From the NCBI GenBank assembly GCA_947650285.1, contig CANTFL010000711.1, positions 1 to 64,000 of the forward strand: a stretch of 64,000 bases of DNA, written 5' to 3'. Positions 28,261 to 43,800 of this stretch are shown here, piece by piece. The notes below the pieces were generated by a model that worked only from the letters and a program-made list of their open reading frames with translations, did no database searches and was not told the DNA's origin. The translations under genes and the position numbers were made by a program. The DNA comes from Hyaloperonospora brassicae. Its lineage: Eukaryota; Oomycota; Peronosporomycetes; Peronosporales; Peronosporaceae. The number at the start of each line of letters is the position of its first letter. Within the stretch, counting starts at the first letter, position 1.

Positions 28261-31200
28261 GCGATCACCTACCTGATCAATGGTACGATCGCGATCACAT
28301 ACCTGATCACTGATCACGATCTCGATCGCTTCCTGATCGTGATCGCCTTGCTGATCGCGGATCACATGGTGTGCTCCACACCAACTTGATCGCGATCACC
28401 TACCTGATCAATGGCACGATCGACACATATCTGATCACTGATCACGATCTCGATCGCTTCCTGATCGTGATCGCCTTGCTGATCGCGGATCACATGGTGT
28501 GCTCCACACCAACTTGATCGCGATCACCTACCTGATAATGGAGATCGCGATCACATACCTGATCACTGATCACGATCTCGATCGCTTCCTGATCGTGATC
28601 GCCTTGCTGATCGCGGATCACATGGTGTGCTCCACACCAACTTGATCGCGATCACCTACCTGATCAATGGTCACGATCGCGACCACATACCTGATCACTG
28701 ATCACGATCTCGATCGCTTCCTGATCGTGATCGCCTTGCTGATCGCGGATCACATGGTGTGCTCCACACCAACTTGATCGCGATCACCTACTGATCAATG
28801 GTCACGATCGCGATCACATACCTGATCACTGATCACGATCTCGATCGCTTCCTGATCGTGATCGCCTTGCTGATCGCGGATCACATGGTGTGCTCCACAC
28901 CAACTTGATCGCGATCACCTACCTGATCAATGGTAACGATCGCGATCACATACCTGATCACTGATCACGATCTCGATCGCTTCCTGATCGTGATCGCCTT
29001 GCTGATCGCGGATCACATGGTGTGCTCCACACCGACTTGATCGCGATCACCTACCTGATCAATGGTCAGATCACGATCACATACCTGATCACTGATCACG
29101 ATCTCGATCGCTTCCTGATCGTGATCGCCTTGCTGATCGCGGATCACATGGTGTGCTCCACACCAACTTGATCGCGATCACCTACCTGATCAATGGTCAC
29201 GATCGCGATCACATACCTGATCACTGATCACGATCTCGATCGCTTCCTGATCGTGATCGCCTTGCTGATCGCGGATCACATGGTGTGCTCCACACAGACT
29301 TGATCGCGATCACCTACCTGATCAATGGTCACGATCGCGACCACATATCTGATCACTGATCACGATCTCGATCGCTTCCTGATCGTGATCGCCTTGCTGA
29401 TCGCGGATCACATGGTGTGCTCCACACCAACTTGATCGCGATCACCTACCTGATCAATGGTCACGATCGCGACCACATATCTGATCACTGATCACGATCT
29501 CGATCGCTTCCTGATCGTGATCGCCTTGCTGATCGCGGATCACATGGTGTGCTCCACACCGACTTGATCGCGATCACCTACTGATCAATGGTCACGATCG
29601 CGATCACATATCTGATCACTGATCACGATCTCGATCGCTTCCTGATCGTGATCGCCTTGCTGATCGCGGATCACATGGTGTGCTCCACACCAACTTGATC
29701 GCGATCACCTACCTGATCAATGGTAAGATCGCGATCACTATCGAATCACTGATCACGATCTCGATCGCTTCCTGATCGTGATCGCCTTGCTGATCGCGGA
29801 TCACATGGTGTGCTCCACACCGACTTGATCGCGATCACCTACCTGATCAATGGTCACGATCGCGATCACATATCTGATCACTGATCACGATCTCGATCGC
29901 TTTTCGATCGTGATCGCCTTGCTGATCGCGGATCACATGGTGTGCTCCACACCAGCTTGATCGCGATCACCTACCTGATCAATGGTCACGATCGCGATCA
30001 CATATCTGATCACTGATCACGATCTCGATCGCTTCCTGATCGTGATCGCCTTGCTGATCGCGGATCACATGGTGTGCTCCACACCAACTTGATCGCGATC
30101 ACTTACCTGATCAATGGTCACGATCGCGATCACATATCTGATCACTGATCACGATCTCGATCGCTTCCTGATCGTGATCGCCTTGCTGATCGCGGATCAC
30201 ATGGTGTGCTCCACACCAACTTGATCGCGATCACCTACCTGATCAATGGTCACGATTGCGATCACCTACCTGATCAGTGATCGCGATCCCGATCACCTAC
30301 CTGATCAATGGTGGCCCCACACGATCGCGATCACATATCTGATCACTGATCACGATCTCGATCGCTTCCTGATCGTGATCGCCTTGCTGATCGCGGATCA
30401 CATGGTGTGCTCCACACCAAGTTGATCGCGATCACCTACCTGATCAATGGTCACGATCGCGACCACATACCTGATCACTGATCACGATCTCGATCGCTTC
30501 CTGATCGTGATCGCCTTGCTGATCGCGGATCACATGGTGTGCTCCACACCGACTTGATCGCGATCACCTACCTGATCAATGGTCACGATCGCGATCACAT
30601 ATCTGATCACTGATCACTGATCTCGACCACATACCTGATCACTGATCACGATCTTGATCGCTTCCTGATCGTGATCGCCTTGCTGATCGCGGATCACATG
30701 GTGTGCTCCACACCAGCTTGATCGCGATCACCTACCTGATCAATGATCACAATCGCGATCACATACCTGTTCAATGTTCACGATCACGACCACATATCTG
30801 ATCACTGATCACGATCTCGATCGCTTTCTGATCGTGATCGCCTTGCTGATCGCGGATCACATGGTGTGCTCCACACCAACTTGATCGCGATCACCTACCT
30901 GATCAATGATCACGATCGCGATCACCTTCCTTATCAATGGTCACGATCACGACCATATATCTGATCACTGATCACGATCTCGATCGCTTCCTGATCGTGA
31001 TCGCCTTGCTGATCGCGGATCACATGGTGTGCTCCACACCAGCTTGATCACGATCACACAGTGTGCTCCATACCAACTTGATCGCGATCACCTACCTGAT
31101 CAATGGTCACGATCGCGATCACATATCTGATCACTGATCACGATCTCGATCGCTTCCTGATCGTGATCGCCTTGCTGATCGCGGATCACATGGTGTGCTC

Positions 31201-33329
31201 CACACCAACTTGATCGCGATCACCTACCTGATCAATGGTTACGATCGCGACCACATATCTGATCACTGATCACGATCTCGATCGTTTCTTGATCGTGATC
31301 GCCTTGCTGATCGCGGATCACATGGTGTGCTCCACACCAACTTGATCGCGATCACCTACCAGATCAATGATAACGATCGCGATCACCCATCTGATCACTG
31401 ATCACGATCTCGATCGCTTCCTGGTCGTGATCGCCTTGCTGATCGCGGACCACATGGTGTGCTCCACACCAACTTGATCGCGATCACCAACCTGATCAAT
31501 GATAACGATCGCGATCACCCATCTGATCACTGATCACGATCTCGATCGCTTCCTGATCGTGATCGCCTTGCTGATCGCGGATCACATGGTGTGCTCCACA
31601 CCAACTTGATCGCGATCACCTACCTGATCAATAATCGTGATCACGATGCCTACCAGATCAATGATCACGATCGCGATCACATACCTGATCACTGATCACG
31701 ATCTCGATCGCTTCCTGATCGTGATCGTCCTTGCTGATCGCGGATCACATGGTGTGCTCCACACCAACTTGATCGCGATCACCTACCTGATCAATGGTCA
31801 CGATCGCGACCACATATCTGATCACTGATCACGATCTCGATCGCTTCCTGATCGTGATCGCCTTGCTGATCGCGGATCACATGGTGTGCTCCACACCAGC
31901 TTGATCGCGATCACCTACCTGATCAATGGTCACGATCGCGATCACCTACCTGATCAATGATCAGATCGCGATCACATATCTGATCACTGATCACGATCTC
32001 GATCGCTTCCTGATCGTGATCGCCTTGCTGATCGCGGATCACATGGTGTGCTCCACACCAACTTGATCGCGATCACCTACCTGATCACTGATCACGATCT
32101 CGATCGCTTCCTGATCGTGATCGCCTTGCTGATCGCGGATCACATGGTGTGCTCCACACCAACTTGATCGCGATCACCTACCTGATCAATGGTCACGATC
32201 GCGATCACATATCTGATCACTGATCACGATCTCGATCGCTTCCTGATCGTGATCGCCTTGCTGATCGCGGATCACATGGTGTGCTCCACACCAACTTGAT
32301 CGCGATCACCTACCTGATCAATGATCACGAGTCGCGGATCACCTACCTGATCAATGGTGCCACAAGATCGCGATCACATACCTGATCACTGATCACGATC
32401 TCGATCGCTTCCTGATCGTGATCGCCTTGCTGATCGCGGATCACATGGTGTGCTCCACACCAACTTGATCGCGATCACCTACCTAATCAATGGTCACGAT
32501 CGCGACACATACCTGATCACCGATCACGATCTCGATCGCTTCCTGATCGTGATCGCCTTGCTGATCGCGGATCACATGGTGTGCTCCACACCAACTTGAT
32601 CGCGATCACCTACCTGATCAATGGTACGATCGCGATCACCTACCTGATCACTGATCACGATCTCGATCGCTTCCTGATCGTGATCGCCTTGCTGATCGCG
32701 GATCACATGGTGTGCTCCACACCAACTTGATCGCGATCACCTACCTGATCAATAATCGTGATCACGATGACCTACCTGATCAATGATCATGATCGCGATC
32801 ACATACCTGATCACTGATCACGATCTCGATCGCTTCCTGATCGTGATCGCCTTGCTGATCGCGGATCACATGGTGTGCTCCACACCAATTTGATCGCGAT
32901 TACATGGTGTGCTCCACACCAGCTTGATCGCGATCACCTACCTGATCAATGGTCACGATCGCGATCACATATCTGATCACTGATCACGATCTCGATCGCT
33001 TCCTGATCGTGATCGCCTTGCTGATCGCGGATCACATGGTGTGCTCCACACCAACTTGATCGCGATCACCTACCTGATCAATGGTCACGATCGCGACCAC
33101 ATATCTGATCACTGATCACGATCTCGATCGCTTCCTGATCGTGATCGCCTTGCTGATCGCGGATCACATGGTGTGCTCCACACCAACTTGATCGCGATCA
33201 CCTACCTGATCAATGGTCACGATCGCGATCACATATCTGATCAATGGTCACCTGGATCGCGGATCACATGATCTGCTCAATGGTCACCAAGATCGCGATC
33301 ACATACCTGATCACTGATCACGATCTCGA

Positions 33330-34850
33330 TCGCTTCCTGATCGTGATCGCCTTGCTGATCGCGGATCACATGGTGTGCTCCACACCAACTTGATCGCGAT
33401 CACCTACCTGATCAATGGTCACGATCGCGATCACATACCTGATCACTGATCACTGATCGCGATCACATACCTGATCACTGATCAACGGTCACGATCGCTT
33501 TCTGATCGTGATCGTCCTTGCTGATCGCGGATCACATGGTGTGCTCCACACCAACTTGATCGCGATCACCTACCTGATCAATTGTCACGATCGCGATCAC
33601 ATACCTGATCACTGATCACGATCTCGATCGCTTCCTGATCGTGATCGCCTTGCTGATCGCGGATCACATGGTGTGCTCCACACCAACTTGATCACGATCA
33701 CCTACCTGATCAATGGTCACGACCGCGATCACATATCTGATCACTGATCACGATCTCGATCGCTTCCTGATCGTGATCGCCTTGCTGATCGCGGATCACA
33801 TGGTGTGCTCCACACAAGCTTGATCGCGATCACCTACCTGATCAATGATAACGATCGCGATCACATATCTGATCACTGATCACGATCTCGATCGCTTCCT
33901 GATCGTGATCGCCTTGCTGATCGCGGGTCACATGGTGTTCTTCACACCATTTTGATCGCGATCACATAGTGTGCTCCATACCAACTTGATCGCGATCACC
34001 TACCTGATCAATGATAACGATCGCGATCACATATCTGATCACTGATCACGATCTCGATCGCTTCCTGATCGTGATCGCCTTGCTGATCGCGGATCACATG
34101 GTGTGCTCCACACCAACTTGATCGCGATCACCTACCTGATCAATGGTCACGATCGCGATCACATACCTGATCACTGATCCCTCCACTTGATCGCGATCAC
34201 GTACCTGATCACTGATCAATGATCTCGATCGCTTCCTGATCGTGATCGTCCTTGCTGATCGCGGATCACATGGTGTGCTCCACACCAACTTGATCGCGAT
34301 CACCTACCTGATCAATGGTCACGATCGCGATCACATACCTGATCACTGATCACGATCTCGATCGCTTCCTGATCGTGATCGCCTTGCTGATCGCGGATCA
34401 CATGGTGTGCTCCACACCAACTTGATCACGATCACCTACCTGATCAATGGTCACGACCGCGATCACATATCTGATCACTGATCACGATCTCGATCGCTTC
34501 CTGATCGTGATCGCCTTGCTGATCGCGGATCACATGGTGTGCTCCACACAAGCTTGATCGCGATCACCTACCTGATCAATGATAACGATCGCGATCACAT
34601 ATCTGATCACTGATCACGATCTCGATCGCTTCCTGATCGTGATAGCCTTGCTGATCGCGGATCACATGGTGTTCTTCACACCATTTTGATCGCGATCACA
34701 TAGTGTGCTCCATACCAACTTGATCGCGATCACCTACCTGATCAATGATCCCACACCAACGATCGCGATCACATACCTGATCACTGATCACGATCTCGAT
34801 CGCTTCCTGATCGTGATAGCCTTGCTGATCGCGGGTCACATGGTGTTCTC
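33330..34850. repeat. 734-bp direct tandem duplication
   Basis: CATGGTGTTCTTCACACC is found at 33,931 and 34,665, and ATCGCTTTCTGATCG / ATCGCTTCCTGATCG at 33,494 and 34,228, with the same offset of 734 bp. A further shorter copy of the CATGGTGTTCTCC variant lies at 34,839. The unit contains several core-bearing monomers and a 34-bp hairpin duplication. Ends are approximate. Confidence 0.8.
33931..33998. repeat. 34-bp duplication of the hairpin segment (representative of a recurrent variant)
   Basis: CATGGTGTTCTTCACACC at 33,931 is followed 34 bp later (33,965) by CATAGTGTGCTCCATACC, with TTTTGATCGCGATCA between them. Similar doubled hairpin segments lie near 17,205, 17,375, 26,640, 31,045, 32,890, 34,665, 34,840, 35,040 and 36,150. 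The unit is the hairpin plus the first part of a spacer, so it is a shorter tandem period than any regular monomer. Confidence 0.75.
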
Positions 34851-37800
34851 CACACCATTTTGATCGCGATCACATAGTGTGCTCCATACCAACTTGATCG
34901 CGATCACCTACCTGATCAATGGTCACGATCGCGATCACATACCTGATCACTGATCACGATCTCGATCGCTTCCTGATCGTGATCGCCTTGCTGATCGCGG
35001 ATCACATGGTGTGCTCCACACCAACTTGATCGCGATCACATAGTGTGCTCCATACCAAGCTTGATCGCGATCACCTACCTGATCAATGATCTAACGATCG
35101 CGATCACATACCTGATCACTGATCACGATCTCGATCGCTTCCTGATCGTGATCGCCTTGCTGATCGCGGATCACATGGTGTGCTCCACACCAACTTGATC
35201 CGATCACTACCTGATCAAGGTCACGATCGCGATCACATACCTGATCACTGATCACGATCTCGATCGCTTCCTGATCGTGATCGCCTTGCTTGATCGCGGA
35301 TCACATGGTGTGCTCCACACCAACTTGATCACGATCACCTACCTGATCAATTGTCACGATCGCGATCACATACCTGATCACTGATCACGATCTCGATCGC
35401 TTCCTGATCGTGATCGCCTTGCTGATCGCGGATCACATGGTGTGCTCCACACCAACTTGATCGCGATCACCTACCTGATCAATGATCACAGTCGCGATCA
35501 CCTACCTGATCAATGGTCACGATCGCGACCACATACCTGATCACTGATCACGATCTCGATCGCTTCCTGATCGTGATCGCCTTGCTGATCGCGGATCACA
35601 TGGTGTGCTCCCACCACACTTGATCGCGATCACCTACCTAATCAATGGTCACGATCGCGACACATATCTGATCACCGATCACGATCTCGATCGCTTCCTG
35701 ATCGTGATCGCCTTGCTGATCGCGGATCACATGGTGTGCTCCACACCAACTTGATCGCGATCACCTACCTGATCAATGGTCACGATCGCGATCACCTCCC
35801 TGATCACTGATCACGATCTCGATCGCTTCCTGATCGTGATCGCCTTGCTGATCGCGGATCACATGGTGTGCTCCACACCAACTTGATCGCGATCACCTAC
35901 CTGATCAATGATAACGATCGCGATCACTCACTGATCACTGATCACGATCTCGATCGCTTCCTGATCGTGATCGCCTTGCTGGTTGCGGATCACATGGTGT
36001 GCTCCACACCAACTTGATCGCGATCACCTACCTGATCAATGGTCACGATCGAGATCACATATCTGATCCCTGATCACGATCTCGACCGCTTCCTGATCGT
36101 GATCGCCTTGCTGATCGCGGATCACATGGTGTGCTCCACACCATTTTGATCGCGATCCAATGGTGTGCTCCACACCGACTTGATCACGATCACCTACCTG
36201 ATCAATGAAAACGATCGCGATCACTTATCTGATCACTGATCACGATCGCTTCCTGATCGTGATCGCCTTGCTGACTGCGGATCACATGGTGTGCTCCACA
36301 CCAACTTGATCGCGATCACCTACCTGATCAATGGTCACGATCGCGATGACCTATCTGATCAATGATCACGATCTCGCCGCTTCCTGATCGTGATCGCCTT
36401 GCTGACCGCGGATCACATGGTGTGCTCCACACCAACTTGATCACGATCACCTACCCGATCAATGATAACGATCGCGATCACCAACCTGATTACTGATCAC
36501 GATCTCGATCGCTTCCTGATCGTGATCGTCCTTGCTGATCGCGGATCACATGGTGTGCTCCACACCAACTTGATCGCGATCACCTACCTGATCAATGATC
36601 ACGATCGCGATGACCTACCTGATCACTGATCACGATCTCGATCGCATCCTGATCGTGATCGCCTTGCTGATCGCGGATCACATGGTGTGCTCCACACCAA
36701 CTTGATCGCGATCACCTACCTGATCAATGATCACGATCGCGATCACCTACCTGATCAATGGTGGCCCCACCAGATCGCGATCACACACCTGATCACTGAT
36801 CACGATCTCGATCGCTTCCTGATCGTGATCGCCTTGCTGATCGCGGATCACATGGTGTGCTCCACACCAACTTGATCGCGATCACCTACCTGATCAATGG
36901 TCACGATCGCGATCACCTACCTGATCAATGGTCCCCACGATCGCGATCACATATCTGATCACTGATCACGATCTCGATCGCTTCCTGATCGTGATCGCCT
37001 TGCTGATCGCGGATCACATAGTGTGCTCCACACCAACTTGATCGCGATCACCTACCTGATCAATGATCACGATCGCGATCACTCATCTGATCACTGATCA
37101 CGATCTCGATCGCTTCCTGATCGTGATCGCCTTGCTGATCGCGGATCACATGGTGTGCTCCACACCAACTTGATCGCGATCACCTACCTGATCAATGATC
37201 ACGATCGCGATTACATATCTGATCAATGATCCCAACGATCGCGATCACCAACCTGATCACTGATCACGATCTCGATCGCTTCCTGATCGTGATCGCCTTG
37301 CTGATCGTGGATCACATGGTGTGCTCCACACCAACTTGATCGCGATCACCTACCTGATCAATGGTCACGATCGCGATCACATACCTGATCACTGATCACG
37401 ATCTCGATCGCTTCCTGATCGTGATCGCCTTGCTGATCGCGGGTCACATGGTGTGCTCCACACCAACTTGATCGCGATCTCCTACCTGATCAATGGTACG
37501 ATCGCGATCACATACCTGATCACTGATCACGATCTCGATCGCTTCCTGATCGTGATCGCCTTGCTGATCGCGGATCACATGGTGTGCTCCACACCAACTT
37601 GATCGCGATCACCTACCTGATCAATGGTCACGATCGCGATCACATACCTGATCACTGATCACGATCTCGATCGCTTCCTGATCGTGATCGCCTTGCTGAT
37701 CGCGGATCACATGGTGTGCTCCACACCAACTAGATCGCGATCACCTACCTGATCAATGGTCACGATCGCGATCAAATACCTGATCACTGATCACGATCTC

Positions 37801-40800
37801 GATCGCTTCCTGATCGTGATCGCCTTGCTGATCGCGGATCACATGGTGTGCTCCACACCAACTTGATCGCGATCACCTACCCGATCAATGATCACGATCG
37901 CGATGACCTACCTGATCACTGATCACGATCTCGATCGCTTCCAGATCGTGATCGCCTTGCTGATCGCGGATCACATGGTGTGCTCCACACCAACTTGAGC
38001 GCGATCACATACCCGGTCAATGGTTACGATCGCGATCACCAACCTGATCACTGATCTCGATCTCGATCGCTTCCTGATCGTGATCGCCTTGCTGATCGCG
38101 GATCACATGGTGTGCTCCACACCCACTTGATCGCGATCACCTACCTGATCAATGATCACGATCGCGATGACCTACCTGATCACTGATCACGATCTCGATC
38201 GCTTCCTGATCGTGATCGCCTTGCTGATCGCGGATCACATGGTGTGCTCCACACCAACTTGAGCACGATCACATACCGGTCAATGGTACGATCGCGATCA
38301 CCTACCTGATCACTGATCACGATCTCGATCGCTTCCTGATCGTGATCGCCTTGCTGATCGCGGATCACATGGTGTGCTCCACACCAACTTGATCGCGATC
38401 ACCTACCTGATCAATGGTCACGAGCGCGATCACCAACCTGATCACTGATCACGATCTCGATCGCTTCCTGATCGTGATCGCCTTGCTGATCGCGGATCAC
38501 ATGGTGTGCTCCACACCAACTTGATCGCGATCACCTACCTGATCAATGGTCACGATCGCGATCACATACCTGATCACTGATCACGATCTCGATCGCTTCC
38601 TGATCGTGATCGCCTTGCTGATCGCGGATCACATGGTGTGCTCCACACCAACTAGATCGCGATCACCTACCCGATCAAAGGTCACGATCACGATCACCAA
38701 CCTGATCACTGATCACGATCTCGATCGCTTCCTGATCGTGATCGCCTTGCTGATCGCGGATCACACGGTGTGCTCCACACCAACTTGATCGCGATCACCT
38801 ACCTGATCAATGGTCACGATCGCGACCACATACCTGATCACTGATCACGATCTCGATCGCTTCCTGATCGTGATCGCCTTGCTGATCGCGGATCACATGG
38901 TGTGCTCCACACCAACTTGATCGCGATCACCTACCTGATCACTGGTCACGATCGCGATCACATACCTGATCACTGATCACTTGATCGCGATCACATACCT
39001 GATCACTGATCACGATCTCGATCGCTTCCTGATCGTGATCGCCTTGCTGATCGCGGATCACATGGTGTGCTCCACACCAACTTGATCGCGATCACCTACC
39101 TGATCAATTGTCACGATCGCGATCACATACCTGATCACTGATCACGATCTCGATCGCTTCCTGATCGTGATCGCCTTGCTGATCGCGGATCACATGGTGT
39201 GCTCCACACCAACTTGATCGCGATCACCTACCTGATCAATGATAACGATCGCGATCACTCATCTGATCACTGATCACGATCTCGATCGCTTCCTTGATCG
39301 TGATCGCCTTGCTGATCGCGGATCACATGGTGTGCTCCACACCAACTTGATCGCGATCACCTACCTGATCACTGATCACGAGCGCGATCACCAACCTGAT
39401 CATGGTCACGATCTCGATCGCTTCCTGATCGTGATCGCCTTGCTGAGTCGCGGATCACATGGTGTGCTCCACACCAACTTGATCGCGATCACCTACCTGA
39501 TCAATGGTCACGATCGCGATCACATACCTGATCACTGATCACGATCTCGATCGCTTCCTGATCGTGATCGCCTTGCTGATCGCGGATCACATGGTGTGCT
39601 CCACACCAACTTGATCGCGATCACCTACCTGATCAATGGTCACGATCCGACACATACCTGATCACTGATCACGATCTCGATCGCTTCCTGATCGTGATCG
39701 CCTTGCTGATCGCGGATCACATGGTGTGCTCCACACCAACTTGATCGCGATCACCTACCCGATCAAGGTCACGATCGCGACCACATACCTGATCACTGAT
39801 CACGATCTCGATCTACCCCTTGATCGTGATCGCCTTGCTGATCGCGGATCACATGGTGTGCTCCACACCAACTTGATCGCGATCACATACCTGATCAATG
39901 GTCACGATCGCGATCACAACCTGATCACTGATCACGATCTCGATCGCTTCCTGATCGTGATCGCCTTGCTGATCGCGGATCACATGGTGTGCTCCACACC
40001 AACTTGATCGCGATCACCTACCTGATCAATGGTCAGAGACCACATACCTGATCACTGATCACGATCTCGATCGCTTCCTGATCGTGATCGCCTTGCTGAT
40101 CGCGGATCACATGGTGTGCTCCACACCAACTTGATCGCGATCACCTACCTGATCACTGATCAATCCGATCGCTTGATCGCTGATGCCTGATCACATGGGT
40201 GCATCACCCAAATTGATCGCGATCACATACCTGATCACTGATCACGATCTCGATCGCTTCCTGATCGTGATCGTCCTTGCTGATCGCGGATCACATGGTG
40301 TGCTCCACACCAACTTGATCGCGATCACCTACCTGATCAATTGTCACGATCGCGTCACATACCTGATCACTGATCACGATCTCGATCGCTTCCTGATCGT
40401 GATCGCCTTGCTGATCGCGGATCACATGGTGTGCTCCACACCAACTTGATCGCGATCACCTACCTGATCAATGATAACGATCGCGATCACTCACCTGATC
40501 ACTGATCACGATCTCGATCGCTTCCTTGATCGTGATCGCCTTGCTGATCGCGGATCACATGGTGTGCTCCACACCAACTTGATCGCGATCACATACCTGA
40601 TCAATGATCACGATCTCGATCGCTTCCTGATCGTGATCGCCTTGCTGATCGCGGATCACATGGTGTGCTCCACACCAACTTGATCGCGATCACATACCTG
40701 ATCACTGATCACGATCTCGATCGCTTCCTGATCGTGATCGCCTTGCTGATCGCGGATCACATGGTGTGCTCCACACCAACTTGATCGCGATCACCTACCT

Positions 40801-43800
40801 GATCAATGGTCACGATCACGACCACATATCTGATCACTGATCACGATCTCGATCGCTTCCTGATCGTGATCGCCTTGCTGATCGCGGATCACATGGTGTG
40901 CTCCACACCAACTTGATCGCGATCACCTACCTGATCAAAGGTCACGATCGCGACCACATATCTGATCACTGATCACGATCTCGATCTACCCCTTGATCGT
41001 GATCGCCCTGCTGATCGCGGATCACACGGTGTGCTCCACACCAACTTGAGCACGATCACCTACCTGATCAATGGTCACGATCGCGATCACATACCTGATC
41101 ACTGATCACGATCTCGATCGCTTCCTGATCGTGATCGCCTTGCTGATCGCGGATCACATGGTGTGCTCCACACCAACTTGATCGCGATCACATACCTGAT
41201 CAATGGTCACGATCGCGATCACTCCTATCACTGATCACGATCTCGATCGCTTCCTGATCGTGATCGCCTTGCTGATCGCGGATCACATGGTGTGCTCCAC
41301 ACCAACTTGATCGCGATCACCTACCTGATCACTGATCACGATCTCGATCACCTACCTGATCAATGATCACCTTGATCGCGATCACCTACCTGATCACTGA
41401 TCACGATCTCGATCGCTTCCTGATCGTGATCGCCTTGCTGATCGCGGATCACATGGTGTGCTCCACACCAACTTGATCGCGATCACCTACCTGATCAATG
41501 GTCACGATCGCGATCACATACCTGATCACTGATCACGATCTCGATCGCTTCCTGATCGTGATCGCCTTGCTGATCGCGGATCACATGGTGTGCTCCACAC
41601 CAACTTGATCGCGATCACATACCTGATCAATGGTCACGATCCGACACCACTGATCACTGATCACGATCTCGATCGCTTCCTTGATCGTGATCGCCTTGCT
41701 GATCGCGGATCACATGGTGTGCTCCACACCAACTTGATCGCGATCACCTACCTGATCACTGATCACGACCGACCTACCTGATCAATGGTCACCAATGATC
41801 GCGATCACATACCTGATCACTGATCACGATCTCGATCGCTTCCTGATCGTGATCGCCTTGCTGATCGCGGATCACATGGTGTGCTCCACACCAACTTGAT
41901 CGCGATCACCTACCTGTCAATGGTCAGACGCGACACATACCTGATCACTGATCACGATCTCGATCGCTTCCTGATCGTGATCGCCTTGCTGATCGCGGAT
42001 CACATGGTGTGCTCCACACCAACTTGATCGCGATCACATACCTGATCAATGGTCACGATCGCGATCACATATCTGATCACTGATCACGATCTCGATCGCT
42101 TCCTGATCGTGATCGCCTTGCTGATCGCGGATCACATGGTGTGCTCCACACCAACTTGATCGCGATCACCTACCTGATCAAGGTCAGATCGCGATCACAT
42201 ACCTGATCACTGATCACGATCTCGATCGCTTCCTGATCGTGATCGCCTTGCTGATCGCGGATCACATGGTGTGCTCCACACCAACTTGATCGCGATCACT
42301 ACCTGATCAATGGTCACGATCGCGATCACATACCTGATCACTGATCACGATCTCGATCGCTTCCTGATCGTGATCGCCTTGCTGATCGCGGATCACATGG
42401 TGTGCTCCACACCAACTTGATCGCGATCACCTACCTGATCACTGATCACGATCGCGATCACACTGATCACTGATCACGATCTCGATCGCTTCCTGATCGT
42501 GATCGCCTTGCTGATCGCGGATCACATGGTGTGCTCCACACCAACTTGATCGCGATCACATACCTGATCACTGATCACGATCTCGATCGCTTCCTGATCG
42601 TGATCGCCTTGCTGATCGCGGATCACATGGTGTGCTCCACACCAACTTGATCGCGATCACATACCTGATCACTGATCACGATCTCGATCGCTTCCTGATC
42701 GTGATCGCCTTGCTGATCGCGGATCACATGGTGTGCTCCACACCAACTTGATCGCGATCACCTACCTGATCAATGGTCAGATCGCGATCACATACCTGAT
42801 CACTGATCACGATCTCGATCGCTTCCTGATCGTGATCGCCTTGCTGATCGCGGATCACATGGTGTGCTCCACACCAACTTGATCGCGATCACATACCTGA
42901 TCAAGGTCACGATCGCGATCACAACTGATCACTGATCACGATCTCGATCGCTTCCTGATCGTGATCGCCTTGCTGATCGCGGATCACATGGTGTGCTCCA
43001 CACCAACTTGATCGCGATCACCTACCTGATCAATGATCACGATCGCGATCACATATCTGATCACTGATCACGATCTCGATCGCTTCCTGATCGTGATCGC
43101 CTTGCTGATCGCGGATCACATGGTGTGCTCCACACCAACTTGATCGCGATCACCTACCTGATCAATGGTCACGATCGCGATCACATACCTGATCACTGAT
43201 CACGATCTCGATCGCTTCCTGATCGTGATCGCCTTGCTGATCGCGGATCACATGGTGTGCTCCACACCAACTTGATCGCGATCACATACCTGATCAATGG
43301 TCACGATCCACACATACCTGATCACTGATCACGATCTCGATCGCTTCCTGATCGTGATCGCCTTGCTGATCGCGGATCACATGGTGTGCTCCACACCAAC
43401 TTGATCGCGATCACCTACCTGATCAAGGTCACGACGCGATCACATACCTGATCACTGATCACGATCTCGATCGCTTCCTGATCGTGATCGCCTTGCTGAT
43501 CGCGGATCACATGGTGTGCTCCACACCAACTTGATCGCGATCACCTACCTGATCAATGGTCACGATCGCGATCACATACCTGATCACTGATCACGATCTC
43601 GATCGCTTCCTGATCGTGATCGCCTTGCTGATCGCGGATCACATGGTGTGCTCCACACCAACTTGATCGCGATCACATACCTGATCAATGATCAGACTCG
43701 ATCGCTTGATCGTGATCCCTGATCGCGGATCACAGGTGTGTCCACACCCACTGATCGCGATCACATATCTGATCACTGATCACGATCTCGATCGCTTCCT

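Noticed and set aside
39239..39538. Longest forward open frame in the satellite (99 codons) as a gene.
   Set aside because: It exists only because small indels in the linkers move the frame past the usual TGA in CAACTTGATC. The peptide is a translation of the repeat, with no conservation of frame between neighbouring monomers.
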